A DNA stretch of 64,000 nucleotides, from positions 7,396,501-7,460,500 of the forward strand of contig NZ_RJKL01000001.1 in assembly GCF_003751945.1 (NCBI RefSeq), read 5' to 3'. Positions 18,478 through 27,300 of the stretch are shown one piece after another (position 1 is the first letter of the stretch; the number at the start of each line of letters is the position of its first letter). The position numbers were made by a program, and so were the translations under genes. The notes beneath the pieces were generated by a model. The model worked only from the letters and a program-made list of their open reading frames with translations, was not told the origin of the DNA and did no database searches. Source of the stretch: Couchioplanes caeruleus. Lineage in GTDB: Bacteria > Actinomycetota > Actinomycetes > Mycobacteriales > Micromonosporaceae.

Positions 18478-19108
18478 TCAGATCGCCCGCGTGTCAGCCC
18501 GGAGACCGATGTAGAGGCCGGGGCGCCCATCGGGAAGTTGCACGAACGTGGCTGGTCGCCAGCGGTGCTGGCCGGGTTCGCGATAGAGCAGCAGGTCTTT
18601 GCCGGCCGCTATCGTCTCGTATTCGCCCTCGGCGGTCGGCATGACTTCGGCGGGGGAGCCGGTGACGGCCCACCGCAGACCTGGCACGCCGTCGTGATCC
18701 AGGACCTCGTGCTCGTGTTCATGTCCCAGGTACGTGCCTGCGTGTCGCCCGGTGTCGAAGTTCGGCGGCTCCTGGGGCGGCTGCAGGGGCGGGGGCATGG
18801 TGACCCCGGCGAGCTCGGCGAAGATCTCGCTGTACAACGCGCGGGACCAGACGCAGCGCGGCCGCGGCCGTGGCCGTGTAAACCTTGGTGATCGAGCCGA
18901 TCTGGAACACCGTGTCGGTGTGGACAGGATCGCCCGTTCGTAGGTTCGTCACGCCCGATGCGGCCTGCACCATGTCGTCGCCATGCAGTATGCCCAGCAC
19001 TGCACCGGCCACGCCGTGCTTCTCGGCAAGAACATCCAACCGCTGCTGCCAATGTGAAGCATCGAGCAATGGCGATGAAGATTGGACGAGGTGGTTCGCG
19101 TCGGACAT
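18478..19108 (-). pseudogene. Beta-lactamase-like serine hydrolase, internally deleted and frameshifted
   Basis: The N-terminal part (19108 to about 18860) reads WQQRLDVLAEKHGVAGAVLG...TVFQIGSITKVYTATAAAA, with the SxxK nucleophile motif of class C beta-lactamase/penicillin-binding folds. After a frame change near 18845, the sequence continues as the C-terminal region of the same family (ALYSEIFAELAGVTMPPP, DTGRHAGTY, LRWAVTG). The roughly 200 residues between, including the YxN and KTG motifs, are absent. It cannot be a functional hydrolase. Confidence 0.75.
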
Positions 19109-19284
19109 GCGCGCATCCTAACAGTCCCCCTTCCTGTCGATCAGAAAGCGTGAATATGTGGGGTCCTCGCGGCCGGCGGCAATCGCCGGCAGATATCTGC
19201 TCGTATGTTCGGCGTGGGCGGTATCGCGTCCTTCTACTAGGATATCCGCGTCCTCGAAGGAGGTCGATTCCGAACGGAGGGCTC

Positions 19285-20112
19285 GTGGGAATTCCGTGGT
19301 TCTTGACCGTCACGGGAACGGATGTCGATCGGCGTCGATTCTCGCCCGGGCAGCACACCAGGTTCGTGCTGTGTGTCGCGAAGGCGGAGGAGATCCTCTG
19401 CGCCGGTCATGACGGTCACTCCTGGTTGGCGAAGGCGCCCCAGCGGTCGTCGTTCAAGGACGGTCGCTCACTCGACACCGTCGTCAGCATCGGGGAATAC
19501 GAGGAAGTGGGCATCCTGTACAAGCCACGGGGCGAACTCGTCTACGAGGTCACCATCCCGGTGGAAGTGGCAGTGCAGCGCTTCGCGGATGCGGATGCGG
19601 AGGCCGAGGCGGTGGAGTTCCTGCTGGGACTGTTCCGCGCGTGCGTCCAGGATGCCGGACGGCGGTGGAAGATCGGGATGCCGGCCGCCACCGGTGCGGA
19701 ACTCGCCACCTCGGGGTCGGGTGATGCGGGGGACCGGGTCGCGGTCCGGTCCGCACCGCAGGACGCGCACCGGGCCCGGCCGGTCGTCGAGATTCATGTG
19801 CCGCTCGAACCGGCTCCCGGAGTCGGTCCGGACGAGTACCCGTACCCGTGGATCGATGACGTCCAGGACATCGTGACGGAGCTCGACGAGGCGGCCGACG
19901 GCGCCGAGGAATTCGACGACGGCGAGGAGTGGGGCGAGCACTACGTCTTCTTCATCACCGGCCCCGACGTGCAGACCCTGTTGGCGGTGGCGTCCCGGCT
20001 GGCCACCCTCCCTCGGGTGCCACCCGGCGCCTTCGCCACGATCACCGATGACCAGGCCGGTGAGGTCTGGGGAGCCGGACCTCGAGTGCCCCTGCCCGTC
20101 GCGATTCCTTGA
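19285..20112 (+). CDS. Hypothetical acidic protein
   Basis: 275 residues from GTG 19285 with GGAGGG four bases upstream; longer in-frame starts exist but run through low-quality sequence. No signal peptide or membrane segment. The protein opens GIPWFLTVTGTD and closes with an acidic stretch (DELDEAADGAEEFDDGEEW) followed by HYVFFITGPDVQTLL. The composition suggests a soluble cytoplasmic protein; I do not recognise a family. It stands between two degenerate regions. Confidence 0.65.
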   Translation: MGIPWFLTVTGTDVDRRRFSPGQHTRFVLCVAKAEEILCAGHDGHSWLAKAPQRSSFKDGRSLDTVVSIGEYEEVGILYKPRGELVYEVTIPVEVAVQRFADADAEAEAVEFLLGLFRACVQDAGRRWKIGMPAATGAELATSGSGDAGDRVAVRSAPQDAHRARPVVEIHVPLEPAPGVGPDEYPYPWIDDVQDIVTELDEAADGAEEFDDGEEWGEHYVFFITGPDVQTLLAVASRLATLPRVPPGAFATITDDQAGEVWGAGPRVPLPVAIP

Positions 20113-20552
20113 GGTGTCGAAAGACCACGTTTCCGCACGTCACGGCGTGACGCGGCCGTCGGGCTGCCTCGCCATGTCCCCTCGGGCCGAAGCCGAACGG
20201 CGAAGGGCGGCTCTTCCGATCGGTAGAGAAGGTCGGGTCGCTCGGTAGAAGAGCGGCGCGGGGTCTCCTGCGATTCTTGATGTCGATCCCGGATGTCGAT
20301 GGCTCGCCGGTTCGGGCCAACCTCATCCCCGGGGATCGGACGGTAGCTGGCAATCTGCGTTCATTTCCTCTGCCGTGCGCGACAATTAAGTAACGAGGTA
20401 TGCCCCCGTCTGAAAATGGCGCGGGGCATACCTCCCTTTGCCTTTTGATGGCACTCAGGAAATTCTTTATCCGCATTGAACCGAATGCGTTATCGGCCAC
20501 GTAGAGACGGTCAACTGTCATCCGAAGTGCAGCCGATTTCGAGGAGGTAGCC
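20113..20552. other. Intergenic leader upstream of the Gln-rich repeat protein
   Basis: 440 bp with lower GC near its 3' half. It contains the hairpin described at 20395-20446 and, just before the start codon, GAGGAGG. No ORF with coding character was seen. Confidence 0.5.
20395..20446 (+). terminator. Hairpin with T-rich tail, possible terminator or attenuator
   Basis: A 12-bp stem (GAGGTATGCCCC with GGGGCATACCTC) with a 16-nt loop is followed by CCTTTGCCTTTTG. It lies about 107 nt upstream of the repeat-protein ATG on the same strand. It could end the preceding unit or act as a 5'-UTR attenuator. Confidence 0.55.
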
Positions 20553-21674
20553 ATGCAAGGCGGGAAAGGAAGGAAGGGAGTCAAGATCGCCGTTGTGGTG
20601 GCCGCGGTGGCGGCGGCCGGCACGATGGCGACGATTCCGGGCATCAGTTCGGCGCTGGAGGGCAACCGCACCGTCCGGACCAACTGCAACGTGCGGGCCC
20701 TTTCCGGAGGTGACGCGAACGCCGCCGGAGCCGGCCAGAACCAGAACAACCAGAACCGGGGTCAGGGCCAGAATCAGGGCCAGAATCAGAATCAGGGTCA
20801 GGGCCAGGGCCAGGGCCAGAACCAGGGCCAAGGCCAAGGCCAAGGCCAGCGAAACCAGAACGAGAACCAGGGCCAAGGTCAGGGCCAGAACCAGCAGGGT
20901 GGCGTGCAGCAGGCTCGAAACCAGTTCGATGCCGCGCGGCGGACCTTCTTCACGCAGTTGCAGCAGTTCCGGGTGGCGCGAGCGAAGGCCCAGCGAGCGG
21001 TCCAGGCGGCGCAAGCGGCGCAGCGGAACGCCGCAGCCAATAGGGGCAACAACGCGGCGCAGCAGGACGCACAGAACAAGGCTGCCAATGCGCGCGCCGC
21101 GGTCCAGCAGGTGCGCGCCGCGAGGGGTAGCGCTATCCAGGCGCTCAACAATGCGCGCCAGGCGCTCGCGCAGCTACGCGCGGCGCAACAGCGCGCCGGT
21201 CAGAACCAGCAGGGTCAGAACCAGCAGGGTCAGAACCAGCAGGGTCAGAACCAGCAGGGTCAGAACCAGCAGGGTCAGAACCAGCAGGGTCAGAACCAGC
21301 AGGGTCAGAACCAGCAGGGTCAGAACCAGCAGGGTCAGAACCAGCAAGGCCAGAACCAGCAAGGCCAGAACCAGCAAGGCCAGAACCAGCAAGGCCAGAA
21401 CCGGTGCAGGGGGCAGAACAACAACCAGGGCCAGGACAACAACCAGGGTGGTCAGAACGGCCAGGGTCAGAACGGCCAGGGTCAGAACGGCCAGGGTCAG
21501 AACGGCCAGCAGAACCGGTACGGCAACCGGAACCAGAACAACGACAACCAGCAGGGCGAGCAGAACGGACGCCAAGGCGCCGATCAAGGCGGTAACGGGT
21601 CGGGTACCGGTGCGGCGGTCCGCCAGATGAGCGAGATGGAGAACGCAGCGGACAACGCTGAAATGCGCAACTGA
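20553..21674 (+). CDS. Secreted or anchored Gln/Asn/Gly repeat protein
   Basis: 373 residues with a strong GAGGAGGT Shine-Dalgarno. A basic N-terminus and hydrophobic helix (about residues 10-35) form a signal or anchor. There follow a GQ/NQ-rich segment, an Ala/Gln/Arg helical segment of about 100 residues likely to be coiled coil (QQARNQFDAARRTFF...ARQALAQLRAAQQRA), thirteen GQNQQ pentapeptides, and an NQG/GQNGQ tail. Only two Cys are present (about residue 45 and in NRCRG after the repeats). Composition is prion-like or adhesive; no enzymatic motif. It is followed by a strong terminator and then a two-component operon. Function unknown; a surface or matrix protein is my inference. Confidence 0.85.
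   Translation: MQGGKGRKGVKIAVVVAAVAAAGTMATIPGISSALEGNRTVRTNCNVRALSGGDANAAGAGQNQNNQNRGQGQNQGQNQNQGQGQGQGQNQGQGQGQGQRNQNENQGQGQGQNQQGGVQQARNQFDAARRTFFTQLQQFRVARAKAQRAVQAAQAAQRNAAANRGNNAAQQDAQNKAANARAAVQQVRAARGSAIQALNNARQALAQLRAAQQRAGQNQQGQNQQGQNQQGQNQQGQNQQGQNQQGQNQQGQNQQGQNQQGQNQQGQNQQGQNQQGQNQQGQNRCRGQNNNQGQDNNQGGQNGQGQNGQGQNGQGQNGQQNRYGNRNQNNDNQQGEQNGRQGADQGGNGSGTGAAVRQMSEMENAADNAEMRN
21198..21407 (+). repeat. 15-bp minisatellite, 13 full units plus one degenerate
   Basis: Units 1-9 are GGTCAGAACCAGCAG, unit 10 ends CAA, units 11-13 are GGCCAGAACCAGCAA, and unit 14 diverges to GQNRC. The near-identity at the DNA level, with a directional variant series, indicates recent tandem expansion inside the coding frame. 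Copy number should be variable between strains because the unit is a multiple of three. Confidence 0.95.
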
Positions 21675-21723
21675 TCCGCGTTCGCCGCCGGACCCGCGGC
21701 CATACCATGCAGCGTTCCGACAG

Positions 21724-21769
21724 GGCGCCCGATCCCGCCGGCCAGCAAGGACCGGCGGGATCGGGCGCC
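21724..21769 (+). terminator. Strong hairpin terminator
   Basis: A perfect 18-bp stem (GGCGCCCGATCCCGCCGG with its exact complement) and a 10-nt loop lie 50 nt after the repeat-protein stop, followed by TTCC. Confidence 0.85.
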
Positions 21770-21857
21770 TTCCGTCGCCCACGGCAGGGTGCGCCGTGCC
21801 GGCCCGGATCGTCGCTGATCGGCTCGCTCGCGGTGAACCGTGGTTCCGCCCGCCTCG

Positions 21858-21871
21858 TACTCTCGGGCGTG
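21858..21871 (+). promoter_or_regulatory. Leaderless promoter -10 of the histidine kinase operon
   Basis: TACTCT (21858-21863) lies five bases before the GTG at 21869, supporting that start; no Shine-Dalgarno is visible. Confidence 0.45.
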
Positions 21872-23602
21872 ACACAAGCTCGGGTGACCACAGCGCGACG
21901 CGGCAGGCGGGTGATGCGGCAGCTCGGCCTGGCCGTGCTCGTCGCCGTGGTCAGTTGGGGTGTCGACCGGTTGTCGTTCGACCCGACGTGGGCCTACTTC
22001 GACTGTGAGTCCGGCTCGACCTGGGTCCTGGCGCTGATCGGCGGCACGGTTGTCCTCGCGCTTGTCCGGCTGAGGTTTCCGGCCACGGCCCTTGTCGGCG
22101 CTGCCGCCTTCTTCGCTCTCTGGCCCGCGGCCGGCGCGCTGCTGGCGTTGACGGCCTTCCGCGCCGCCGGGCATGTCCGACCGGAACGCCGGCTGCGGAT
22201 CTCGGTCGCACTGGCCGTCCTGGTCGACCTCGCCGTCGCCGTTGCCTGCGCCCAATACGGCTGGACCATCGTGCTCGCCGGTCATGCCGTGGCGCTACTC
22301 ATCTGCGTCGGTCTGCCGTTCGGGGTGCAGGTGCTGCTCGGCAAGGCGGACCGGCTCGTCGCGGCACTCCGCGAGCGGGCGCATTATCTGGAGGACAACT
22401 ACCGGCTCGCGCATTCGGCCGCCCGGCTGCAGGAACGGTCCCGCATCGCCCAGGAGATGCACGATCAGCTCGGCCACCGGCTCAGCCTCATCTCGCTGTA
22501 CGCCGGCGCGCTGGAACTCGCCACGACAGGCACCGAGACCGCCGGGAGCGAGACCTACGGGGGCCACGAAGGCAAGCCCGAGAAGGCGGGGCGCGAGCAT
22601 ACGGCGAGGACGCCGGCGGGGCTCGACGAGGCCCGGTTGATTCGTGGCACCGTACACGCCGCGATGCAGGAGCTCCGCTCGACGCTCGGCATGCTGCGCT
22701 CGGCCGACCCTGGCGAGCCGCTGATGCAGCCGTTGGCGCAGACCGGCACGAAGACGGACCTGGCCCTGCTGGTGGCGGAGTCCCGCTCGGCGGGCGTACC
22801 CGTGGCGTTGGCCTGGCACGGGGATGACCTCGCCGATGCTCCGTTGCCGGCCCGCAGCGCCGCGCACCGGCTCGTGCGGGAGTGCCTCACCAACATGCAC
22901 CGCCACGCTCCCGGCGCGGAGGCGGCGGTGGTCGTCGAGCGGCGCCCGGGCCGGGTCCGGATCGAGGTCTCCAGCGGCCCGCCCGTGCTACGGGGGACAG
23001 CGCCGTGCTCCGCGGGTACCGGGCTGGGCCTGGTCGGTGTGCAGGAACGAGTGCGGCTCCTCGGCGGGGTCTTCTCCGCCGGCGCCACCGCGGGCGGCGG
23101 CTTCCGGGTGTCGGCCGAGCTACCGCTGGCCGACCCGACCACCCCGGAAGGCTTGCCGGAGCGGCCCGTGGCGGCCGGCCCGACGCCCGTGGCGACCAGG
23201 CGGGGAAGCGGCGCGCACCGGCGTGGGGTGGACGACCGTCGCGGAATCGCCGTCGTTCTCACCGTGAGCCTGGTCGGCATCCCGGCCCTGGTGTCCGCCG
23301 TGCTCAACGGCGCGTCGTTCATCGTGCCGGGGACCGATCCCTACGAAGATCCGCCGGCCGGGTCCATCCGGATCGGCATGACCCAGGCGGACGTCACGAC
23401 CATCGTGGGTGAAGATGATCCGCTCACCCGCCTGGCCGCCAAGGCGGTGGAGACACGCTTACCAGCCGATTCCACCTGCCTCTACTCCCTGGATTGGGAC
23501 GGTGGGGAGAACGAGGTGATCGTCCGGTACTGCTTCCGCGTCGACCGGCTCGTTGCCATGGACGAGTTCCCGGTCCGCACCGGGAATCAGGAACCGAAGT
23601 GA
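21869..23602 (+). CDS. Sensor histidine kinase with extra C-terminal TM and BamE/SmpA-like domain
   Basis: 577 residues from GTG 21869 (GTG 21884 and ATG 21914 are alternatives). An N-terminal membrane domain of about six helices precedes the HisKA_3 motif, phospho-acceptor His in IAQEMHDQLGHRLSLISLYAG. The ATPase domain has an N-box (VRECLTNMHRHA), but the usual DxGxG reads SSGPP, so nucleotide binding may be altered; GTGLGLVGVQERV is intact. After a Pro-rich linker comes an unusual tail: a transmembrane helix (AVVLTVSLVGIPALVSAVL) and about 75 residues beginning IRIGMTQADVTTIVGEDD, which resembles BamE/SmpA folds, with two Cys. The response regulator starts at an overlapping GTGA. Confidence 0.88.
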   Translation: MTQARVTTARRGRRVMRQLGLAVLVAVVSWGVDRLSFDPTWAYFDCESGSTWVLALIGGTVVLALVRLRFPATALVGAAAFFALWPAAGALLALTAFRAAGHVRPERRLRISVALAVLVDLAVAVACAQYGWTIVLAGHAVALLICVGLPFGVQVLLGKADRLVAALRERAHYLEDNYRLAHSAARLQERSRIAQEMHDQLGHRLSLISLYAGALELATTGTETAGSETYGGHEGKPEKAGREHTARTPAGLDEARLIRGTVHAAMQELRSTLGMLRSADPGEPLMQPLAQTGTKTDLALLVAESRSAGVPVALAWHGDDLADAPLPARSAAHRLVRECLTNMHRHAPGAEAAVVVERRPGRVRIEVSSGPPVLRGTAPCSAGTGLGLVGVQERVRLLGGVFSAGATAGGGFRVSAELPLADPTTPEGLPERPVAAGPTPVATRRGSGAHRRGVDDRRGIAVVLTVSLVGIPALVSAVLNGASFIVPGTDPYEDPPAGSIRIGMTQADVTTIVGEDDPLTRLAAKAVETRLPADSTCLYSLDWDGGENEVIVRYCFRVDRLVAMDEFPVRTGNQEPK

Positions 23603-24273
23603 CCGATGCCACCGGCCCGGTACGGGTATTGGTCGCCGACGACGAGGCGCTGGTGCGGGCCGGCCTGCGCATGGTGTTGTCGCATGCCGGCGACGTCGAA
23701 GTCGTCGGGGAGGCCGGGGACGGCGCCGAGGCGCTCGAGCTCGCGGTCGGGTTGGCGGCCGACGTGGTCCTGATGGATGTGCGCATGCCGGGAATGGATG
23801 GCCTGACCGCGGCGGAGCAGTTGGCGGTCCGTGCGCCGGCGATCCGGGTCGTGATGCTGACGACCTTCGGAGAGGACGAGTACGTGGCGCGGGCGCTGGC
23901 CACGGGCGCCGCCGGTTTCGTGCTCAAGGACACCGGGCCGCAGGATCTCATCCACGCCGTCCGGGCCGCCGCGAACGGGCATGCGATCCTCTCGCCCCGG
24001 GTCGTCCGGGGGCTGGTCGACCGGTATGTGACGGCCGGTGCGGGCCGGGCGGCGGAGGCCCGGCGGGTGGTGGGACTGCTCACTACCCGTGAGCGGGACG
24101 TGCTGGAGATGATCGGCCTCGGACTGTCCAATGCCGAAGCCGCCGAGCGGCTCTACCTCGGCGAGGGCACGGTCAAGACGCACGTACGGCACATCCTCAT
24201 CAAGCTCGGCTGCGCCAACCGGGTGCAGGCCGCGCTCGTCGCCCGGGACGCGGGGCTGCTGCCGGGGGACTGA
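23599..24273 (+). CDS. NarL/FixJ-family response regulator
   Basis: 224 residues from GTG 23599, overlapping the kinase stop. Receiver domain: VRVLVADDEALVRAGL, Asp in DVVLMDVRMPGMDG, Thr in MLTTFGEDE, Lys in FVLKDTGP. LuxR-type DNA-binding domain: LLTTRERDVLEMIGLGLSNAEAAERL...GTVKTHVRHILIKLG. Cognate partner of the preceding kinase. Confidence 0.94.
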   Translation: MTDATGPVRVLVADDEALVRAGLRMVLSHAGDVEVVGEAGDGAEALELAVGLAADVVLMDVRMPGMDGLTAAEQLAVRAPAIRVVMLTTFGEDEYVARALATGAAGFVLKDTGPQDLIHAVRAAANGHAILSPRVVRGLVDRYVTAGAGRAAEARRVVGLLTTRERDVLEMIGLGLSNAEAAERLYLGEGTVKTHVRHILIKLGCANRVQAALVARDAGLLPGD

Positions 24274-24379
24274 GCCCGGGTCGGACACGTCGTCAGGCAC
24301 CCACCACCGCTGTCAGAGTCCGGCGTGCCCGCTGGCGTCCGATCCTTCAATCGGCGCGTAACCGGCCGATGGGTCAGTT

Positions 24380-27300
24380 GTGGGTTCCTCGACTCCGCGG
24401 CGCGAACCGGTTCGCGTGTTGTCGCGTAGCGCCTCCGGCACGGCCGAGGCGGGTCGCGATCTTGCCGACGTCGAGGTGATCAAGGAGCTCAGCCGCGGGG
24501 CTCAGACGGTGGTCCATCGGGTCCGCCGCGCGGGGATCGAGTACGCGCTGAAGCAGCTCCAACCCGGGGTCGTCGTCGACGATGCCACCCTGGTGGCGTT
24601 CCGGCGGGAGGCGGCGATCCTCGCGTCCATCGACCACCCCGGTCTGACCCGCATCCACGAGGTCGGTCAGACGTATGGCCGGCCGTACCTGCTCATGGAT
24701 CTCGTCGAGGGAACCGAGCTGACCGCACTGACGCGCGAAGGCCCGCTGCCGGACCGACGCGTGGTCGAGCTCGGCATCGACGTCGCGGGTGCGCTCGCCG
24801 CGGCCCACCGGGTCGGGCTCGTGCACCGTGACGTGAAGCCGCAGAACATCATGGTGCTGCCGGACGGCGAGGCGAAGGTCATCGACTTCGGGCTGGCGGC
24901 CTGGGTCGCGAGCGACCATGACGGGGTCACAGCGGGCACGCTCGCCTACAGCTCGCCGGAACAAACGGGCATGCTCAAGCGGCCTGTCGACGGGCGTTCG
25001 GACCTGTACTCGCTGGGCGTCGTGGTGTTCCAGTGCCTGGCCGGCGTGTTGCCGTTCGCCTCGCCGGACGTCGGCGACCTGCTACGCATGCACGCGGTGA
25101 GCCCGCCACCTGATCTGCGGCGGCTGTGCCCGGGTGTGTCGAGGGCGTTGGTGGCGGTCGTGGAGAAGCTGCTGGCGAAGGATCCGGACGATCGGTATCA
25201 GACGGCGCAGGGACTACTCGCGGATCTGCACCGGTTGCGGAGCGACCCCGACCCGGCGGTGTTCACGCCGGGCGCGGAGGACTCATCCGACGACCGAGGC
25301 GACACCAGTCTCAGCGGCCGTGCGCGTGAGCTGGCCGAGCTGACGGCGCGATGGCGCCGCGCGGTCGAAGGCCGCGGTGGCGTCGCGGTGGTCCAGGGCG
25401 CACCCGGTGTCGGAAAGAGCCGCCTCGTACGGGAGCTGGCCGCCTCGGTCCGCGCCGGCGGTCATCCGGTGCTGTTCGGAAAGGGCTCGACGGACAACCC
25501 GGTGCCGATGGCCGCGCTCCGCGCCGCCGTCGACCAGTACGTTCGTGACCTGCAGCGGCTCCCGGAACCGGCGCGTGGCGCCGCGGTACGCGGGCTGCGG
25601 TCGGCGGCCGGTTCCGCCGCGCCGCTGCTGCGGGCGTTGTCGCCCGCGGTCGCGGCCGTACTCGAGGCTCCCGACCTGGCCGAGGAGGACCGCGGTGACC
25701 AGTTCGCCACCGCCGTCGCCGGCTTCCTCGTCGGCTTGGCCCGGGCCGGCGGCGGACTCCTGCTGCAGCTCGACGACGTGCAATGGCTCGACGGCGCGAC
25801 CCTGCGGGTGCTGCGCCAGCTCACCGCCGACCTCGCCGATACGCCGCTCATGGTGGTGGGTACCGCGCGCGACGACGCCGCAAGCCGGCCCGGTGTGGAG
25901 AGCTGCCGGGCCGCGCTCGGCGCATCCATCGACCTGCACTTGCCGCTGGGCCCACTCGACACCGCCGGCATGGCGGCACTCGTCGCGGCCCACCTGCCCG
26001 GCGGCGAGCTCGACGCGGAGCTGGTCAGCCGGCTCAGCGAGCGCAGCGAAGGCAACCCTTTCACGCTGGTCGAGTACGTCCGGGCCGTGATCGACGCCGG
26101 TCTGCTGCGTCCGTACTGGGGCACCTGGCTCTTGGACACAGCGGGCCTGGACGGCCTGGCGCTGCCCCGCGGAGCGCTGGAGCTGGTTCTCACCCGGATC
26201 GAAGGGCTCGGCGTGCGCAGCCGGGCGCTGCTGACCGCCGCGGCCGTGTCCGGCAGCCGCTTCCGGACGGATCTCGTGGCCGAGGTGTCCGGCGTCGACC
26301 ACCGGGCGGCCGAGGCGATCCTCGTGGACGCGGCCGGCCGGCACTTGGTCGAGCACGACGGTGACGAGTACGTCTTCCTGCACGACCGCATCCGGGAGGC
26401 GCTGCTCAAGGACGTGGACGGGGACCGGCTACGCGGCCTGCACCAGCGCATCGCCGAGACCCTCGACGCATCGGATCCCGGCGGCGAGCGCCACGTGTAC
26501 GCCCTGGCGCACCACTACGCGCACGGGGAGAAGGAGCGGACACCAAAGCGGGTCTTCGAGACCTGCTACGCGGCCGGCCGGCTGGCGTTGGCAGGCCACA
26601 CCCCCGCCGCGGCACTCGCGCTGCTGCACCAGGCGGCCGAGGCGGCCGCCGACCCGGACGCGGAGTTCCTCCACACACTCGGCATCGCGCAGCACCAGAC
26701 CGGTCGCTTCGCCGACGCCTGCGACTCGCTGGAGCAGGCGTTGCGGGCCGCCCGGGTGCCACTGGTACGAGCGACGATCCTCTGGCAGCTCGCGCTAGTC
26801 CACCGCAGTACCTGGAACACGAATGCGTCGATCGCCGCGGTCGAGCAGGCGACGGCCGAACTCGGCCGGCCGCTCCCGCGCAACCGGGTGCTGCTGTTCC
26901 TCTCCACGCTTGCGCTGTACGCCGGCGCAGTGCTGATCGGCGTCACCAGGATCGGTTTCGGCACCGCATCCGCCGAGCGTCGCGACTGGTACCGCCTCCG
27001 CACGGAACTGCATCGTGTGGCGGCGCACTCGGCGGTCATCGGCCAGCGACCCTACGAGGCCGTGGTGCACAACATGCGGGCGCTGTACCACGCCAACCGC
27101 GTCGGCTTCTCCGCGGAGTACGCGAGGCAGCACGCGTCGCTGGCCTTCATCGACCGCATGCTCGGGCTCCGCAGGCGTGCCGCGAGGGGTTACGCCCGCG
27201 CCGCCCGTACCGCCGATCGGCTGGCGGATCCGGGGCTGGTGGCGCAGATCGCCTGGGAGATCAGCGCCGCCGAATACTTCAGCGGCAGTGGCGCCGGCGC

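Noticed and set aside
21198..21407. Possible CRISPR-like array
   Set aside because: 15-bp units without spacers, in frame, coding GQNQQ; it is a coding minisatellite.
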